Made by a program: the position numbers and the translations under genes. Below the pieces are notes generated by a model. It did no database searches. It was not told the DNA's origin and saw nothing but the letters and a program-made list of their open reading frames with translations. A stretch of DNA of 64,000 bases, from assembly GCF_900177615.1 (NCBI RefSeq), contig NZ_FXAP01000004.1, positions 124,001 to 188,000 of the forward strand. The letters run 5' to 3'. The DNA is from Plantibacter flavus. GTDB lineage: Bacteria; Actinomycetota; Actinomycetes; Actinomycetales; Microbacteriaceae. Shown here in pieces: positions 60,844 through 64,000 of this stretch. Within the stretch, counting starts at the first letter, position 1. Each line of letters opens with the position of its first letter.

Positions 60844-62469
60844 TCAACTGCACATCGGGTCCTTCGACGGCACCGTGCCGTCGATGAGGTACTGGTCGAC
60901 CGCCTGGTTCACGCAGTCGCTGCCCTTGTTGTAGCCCGTGTGACCCTCCCCCTTGTAGGTGATCAGCTGACCCTTGTCGAGCTGCTCCGCGAGGTTCTGC
61001 GCCCAGACGTACGGCGTGGCCGGGTCGTTCGTCGTCCCGACGACAAGGATCGGCGCAGCACCCTTCGCGTGGATCTCCCCACGCTCGGTCCGCGTCTGGT
61101 ACGGCCAGTTGGCGCAGAACGTGTCGCCGTAGGCCATGTACTCGCCGATCACGGGAGCCGCCTCCTGCAGCTGCTTCGCTTCGTCGGCCATCTTGGTCTT
61201 GTCGTCGTCGTAGCTGTAGTCGAGGCAGTTGATCGCGTTGAAGGCCTCGGTCTGGTTGTCGGCGTACTTGCCGGACTCGCTGCGACCGTTGTAGCCGTCG
61301 GCGAACTGGAAGGCGATGTCGGTCCCACCCTGCATGACCTCGGCGAACATCTTGCTGAGGTACGGCCACGCATCGGCCTGGTACAGCGGGTAGATGATCG
61401 CCGTGAGCAGGGTGTTGCCGCCCAGCTCACGTCCGTCGTCGCCGGGGATCGGGTTCGCGTCGACCTCGTCGAGGAGCGTCTTGATCTCGGTCATCGCGCT
61501 GTCGACGGAGCCCTTGAACGGGCAGTCCTTACCCGTCATGCAGTCCTCGAGGTAGGCACGCAGAGCACTCTCGAAGCCCTTGGCCTGCTCCTTGACGACC
61601 TCGAAGTTCGATGTCGACGGGTCGATCGCGCCGTCCAGCACGAGGCGCCCGACGTTCTTCGGGAAGAGCTCCGCGTACGTCGCGCCGAGGAAGGTGCCGT
61701 ACGAGTAGCCGAGGTAGTAGAGCTGCTTGTCGCCGACGGCTGCACGCAGCATGTCGAGGTCCTTCGCAGCGCTCTGCGTGTCGACGAACTCGAGCATCTT
61801 GCCCGTCTCCTCCGCACACGCGTCGCCGAAGTCCTTCGCGGCCTTCTCGTTCGCGGCGATCCACTCGTCGGAGCCGCGCTTCCCCGGCGTCACGTCGTAC
61901 AGGTACGCGTCCATCTCGGAGTCGGTCAGGCAGGTCACCGGCGTCGACTTGCCGACACCGCGCGGGTCGAAGCCGACGACGTCGAAGTTCTCCTGGAGGT
62001 CCTTGTCGACCGCGAAGTCGAGGCTGTCGGCGACGAGGCTGTAGCCGGAACCACCCGGGCCGCCGGGGTTCATGAAGAGCGAGCCGATCGGCTTGCCGTT
62101 CGTCGCCTGGTGACGCACGAGCGCCAGGGAGAGTTCGCCGTCCGAGGGGTTGTCCCAGTCGATGGGCGCCTTCGCGGTGGCGCACTCGAAGCCGTCGGCA
62201 CAGCCGCTGGTCTTCCAGTCGAGCTTCTGCTCGTAGAAGGGCTTCAGCTCGGCATCGACGTCGCTCGTCGCCGGCGAGGAGGACGACGACGTCGGCTCGG
62301 CGGCCTTCGGCGGCAGGAAGGCCGTCACGCACCCGCTCAGGGTGAGCGCCGCGACCGCGAGACCGGCCACCAGGGCGACCCGCGCCGCACGGCGCGCACC
62401 GGGACCCCTGCGACGGGGTGCACCGGTCGATCCCGTCGAGTCCGACGGCTGCTGCCTGGGCGAAGTCAC
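60844..62469 (-). CDS. Alpha/beta-hydrolase lipoprotein (SlpD/SlpE, tripeptidyl aminopeptidase-like)
   Basis: A 541-residue secreted hydrolase. A basic leader with lipobox LTLSGC (Cys47) and a Ser-rich linker precede the catalytic domain. Oxyanion region NPGGPGGSG (134-142) and nucleophile elbow GYSYG (Ser256) are the S33 peptidase/SlpD-type signature; a TAP-like C-terminal domain (about 420-530) carries the expected Asp and His. It probably cleaves N-terminal peptides outside the membrane. GTG start at 62469 with GGGAG upstream. The gene sits nine bases after holB and 13 before the TetR gene. Confidence 0.9.
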   Translation of the reverse strand: MTSPRQQPSDSTGSTGAPRRRGPGARRAARVALVAGLAVAALTLSGCVTAFLPPKAAEPTSSSSSPATSDVDAELKPFYEQKLDWKTSGCADGFECATAKAPIDWDNPSDGELSLALVRHQATNGKPIGSLFMNPGGPGGSGYSLVADSLDFAVDKDLQENFDVVGFDPRGVGKSTPVTCLTDSEMDAYLYDVTPGKRGSDEWIAANEKAAKDFGDACAEETGKMLEFVDTQSAAKDLDMLRAAVGDKQLYYLGYSYGTFLGATYAELFPKNVGRLVLDGAIDPSTSNFEVVKEQAKGFESALRAYLEDCMTGKDCPFKGSVDSAMTEIKTLLDEVDANPIPGDDGRELGGNTLLTAIIYPLYQADAWPYLSKMFAEVMQGGTDIAFQFADGYNGRSESGKYADNQTEAFNAINCLDYSYDDDKTKMADEAKQLQEAAPVIGEYMAYGDTFCANWPYQTRTERGEIHAKGAAPILVVGTTNDPATPYVWAQNLAEQLDKGQLITYKGEGHTGYNKGSDCVNQAVDQYLIDGTVPSKDPMCS

Positions 62470-62478
62470 AGAGGCTCC

Positions 62479-63612
62479 CTACCGGACCGCCGACACGAGC
62501 ATGGCCTCCAAGGCCAGCGCCGGGGCGACGTTCCCTTCGATTCGTGTGCGGGCGACGGAGATCGCCTCCAAGGTTTCGATCGTAACCGCAGGCGTCGTCC
62601 GGCGAGCGGCTTCCTCGAGTTCCGGACGCAATTCACGGTTGATGATCGTGGCGTCGTGCCCCAGCTGCAGGAGCACGATGTCGCGGTACAGCGAGAGCAG
62701 GTCGACCATGATCCGGTCGAGACCATCGCGCAGGCTGCGGGTGGCGCGCCGCTTCTGGTCCTCCTCCATCGCCCGCACCTGCGAGCGGAGGGCCGGCGGG
62801 ACCGACTGACCGGGCTCGACGCCGAGTGAGCGCAGGGTGCTCTCCCGCTCGGCCTCGTCGCGGAGCGAGGTGTACGCCTTCGCGTCGTCGCCCGCCAACT
62901 CCAGAAGGCGACCCGCGGTGACGACCGCCTGGCCGGCGCTCCGGATGTCTAGCACTGCACGGAGCGTGGACTCACGGCGCTGCCGTGCGCCGGGGTCGGT
63001 CGCGAGGCGGTGGGCCATGCCGACGTGGCTCTGCGCTTCGCGGGCGGCACGCTCGGCGAGGTCGGGCGCCACACCGTCGCGTCGTTCCAGCAGCTCGGCG
63101 ACATCGTCGATGGTGGGGACACCGAGGCGGACCGAGCGGACGCGCGACCGGATGGTGGGCAACAGGTCGGCCTCGCTCGGTGCGCACAGCACCCAGATCG
63201 TGCTGCTCGGCGGTTCCTCGAGCGACTTCAGCAGGAGGTTGGAGGTGCGCTCGGTCATGCGGTCGGCGTCCTCGACGACCATGACGCGGAAGCGACCGAC
63301 GGACGGCGCGCGGTAGGCGTTCCGGACGAGGTCGCGGACCTCGTCGATCGTGATGATCACGCGATCGGTGCTCAGGGCGGAGAGGTCCGGGTGGGTGCGC
63401 GCCTCCACCTGACGACGGGTGACGTCGTCGCCCCCGGGCTCACGACTGAGCAGCGCGGCGGCGAACGCGTAGGCGAGGGTCGACCGGCCGGAACCGGGCG
63501 GCCCGGTGATGAGCCAGGCGTGAGTGAGGCCCTTGGGCGTGACCGGGTCCGACGCCGACTGGAGGAGCTCGATCGCGTCGCGTTGACCCGTCAAGTCGGT
63601 CCAGGAAGCCAT
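62479..63612 (-). CDS. holB: DNA polymerase III subunit delta'
   Basis: A 377-residue clamp-loader subunit. It contains a modified Walker A (GPPGSGRST, 37-45, with Arg replacing Lys), VVEDADRMTERTSNLLLKSLEEPP and SRVRSVRL, the SRC-like sensor. The weak ATP site is normal for delta'. It helps load the sliding clamp at replication. In actinobacteria it usually follows the thymidylate kinase gene, which would lie to the right, but the window continues into repeats. Start ATG at 63612; the GGAGG is very close, so a slightly later start cannot be excluded. Confidence 0.92.
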   Translation of the reverse strand: MASWTDLTGQRDAIELLQSASDPVTPKGLTHAWLITGPPGSGRSTLAYAFAAALLSREPGGDDVTRRQVEARTHPDLSALSTDRVIITIDEVRDLVRNAYRAPSVGRFRVMVVEDADRMTERTSNLLLKSLEEPPSSTIWVLCAPSEADLLPTIRSRVRSVRLGVPTIDDVAELLERRDGVAPDLAERAAREAQSHVGMAHRLATDPGARQRRESTLRAVLDIRSAGQAVVTAGRLLELAGDDAKAYTSLRDEAERESTLRSLGVEPGQSVPPALRSQVRAMEEDQKRRATRSLRDGLDRIMVDLLSLYRDIVLLQLGHDATIINRELRPELEEAARRTTPAVTIETLEAISVARTRIEGNVAPALALEAMLVSAVR

Positions 63613-63661
63613 ACCTCCAGGATACCGGGCGGCACCGACCTGAGCCGGCGGGGTGCGCGTC

Positions 63662-63813
63662 GGTCACCGAGCCGACCCACGGTCACCGAGCCGACCCACG
63701 GTCACCGAGCCGACCCACGGTCACTGAACCGACCCACGGTCACTGAACCGACCCACGGTCACTGAGCCGACCCACGGTCACTGAGCTGACCCACGGTCAC
63801 TGAGCTGACCCAC
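63662..63813. repeat. 19-bp tandem repeat array
   Basis: Eight contiguous units of GGTCACCGAGCCGACCCAC or its variants start at 63662, 63681, 63700, 63719, 63738, 63757, 63776 and 63795. Variants change in order from CCGAGCC to CTGAACC to CTGAGCC to CTGAGCT, approaching the REP head that begins at 63814. It begins about 50 bases after the holB start. Confidence 0.9.
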
Positions 63814-64000
63814 GGTCACTGAGCTTGTCGAAGTGCCGACCACACATGCGCGCCCTTCGACAGGCTCAGGGACCGGAAGGGTGTGGGCTCAGGGACCGGA
63901 ACGGAGTGCGCCCTTCGACAGGCTCAAGGACCGGAAGGGTGTGGGCTCAGGGACCGGAACGGAGTGCGCCCTTCGACAGGCTCAGGGACCGGAAAGGTGT
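63814..64000. repeat. REP-like array, 58-bp unit (continues past window edge)
   Basis: A head GGTCACTGAGCTTGTCGAAG (63814-63833) is followed by three copies of a 58-base unit starting CGCCCTTCGACAGGCTCA at 63851, 63909 and 63967. Orientation is inverted relative to the array at 14815-15325, but the core and period are the same. The copies carry the internal pair GGGACCGGAAGGGTG and GGGACCGGAACGGAG. The region is non-coding. Confidence 0.88.

Noticed and set aside
1-64000. Prophage, plasmid origin, insertion sequence or toxin-antitoxin module
   Set aside because: I saw no integrase, transposase, terminase, replication initiator or paired small toxin/antitoxin genes anywhere in the window.

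Overview
The window is 64 kb of high-GC actinobacterial DNA, almost fully coding. Short intergenic gaps, ATGA-type stop/start overlaps, Tat and lipoprotein leaders, an LASTG (class E sortase) signal, and intergenic repeats built on CTTCGACAGGCTCAGG all point to Microbacteriaceae. A plant- or soil-associated Plantibacter/Curtobacterium-like genus is my best guess, but the genus is not proven from this sequence.

Layout. 1-2.2 kb: truncated intradiol-dioxygenase-like lipoprotein, a squalene-cyclase-like protein, and a small gene directly behind a near-perfect LexA/SOS box. 2.3-11.2 kb: a levan utilisation operon. It contains a divergent GH32-like enzyme, a CUT1 sugar ABC transporter (binding protein plus two permeases), a LacI regulator, a cytoplasmic GH32 fructosidase and a secreted (Tat) levan fructotransferase. 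Two LacI-type operators precede the operon. 11.3-14.7 kb: small membrane and DUF genes plus a divergent WYL regulator/VOC pair. 14.8-17.2 kb: an HNH endonuclease of the DUF222/13E12 family lies between two REP-like repeat arrays (58-bp and 81-bp units). 17.3-22.3 kb: a BNR_4 sugar-lyase/hydrolase-like protein behind its own LacI-type operator, a GNAT gene with a duplicated 3' remnant, amt, and a DUF4188/MerR divergent pair.

22.4-29.0 kb: a second fructan/sucrose locus. LacI and a PfkB sugar kinase run one way; a CUT1 transporter and a GH32 enzyme run the other way; twin perfect LacI operators lie between them. 29.1-34.0 kb: a LuxR-type regulator divergent from a 1039-residue LASTG-anchored surface protein with five long repeats. 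34.1-42.8 kb: small genes, then an operon of HAD phosphatase, PhnD/PhnC/PhnE/PhnE-type transporter and RpiR regulator, then a lone family-5 binding protein and an isochorismatase-family hydrolase. 42.9-53.4 kb: a lipoprotein, a decayed GNAT fragment, and a mannoside-type glycan locus (LacI-GH5-like on one strand; CUT1 transporter-GH3-GH125 on the other). 53.5-63.6 kb: SUFU-domain protein, orphan histidine kinase, aldo/keto reductase with XRE regulator divergent from an MFS exporter, tRNA-Thr(CGT), and a housekeeping strand of holB, an alpha/beta-hydrolase lipoprotein and a TetR regulator. 63.66-64 kb: a 19-bp tandem repeat that grades into the 58-bp REP family.

How it works together. The window is dominated by three separately controlled carbohydrate-uptake loci. 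Each pairs a CUT1 importer lacking its own ATPase with glycosidases and a local LacI repressor, so all three probably share a distant MsiK-type ATPase. Levan would be cut outside the cell to difructose anhydride or fructo-oligosaccharides, imported and hydrolysed inside, with fructose phosphorylated by the PfkB kinase. The third locus would trim alpha-1,6-mannose-containing glycans.
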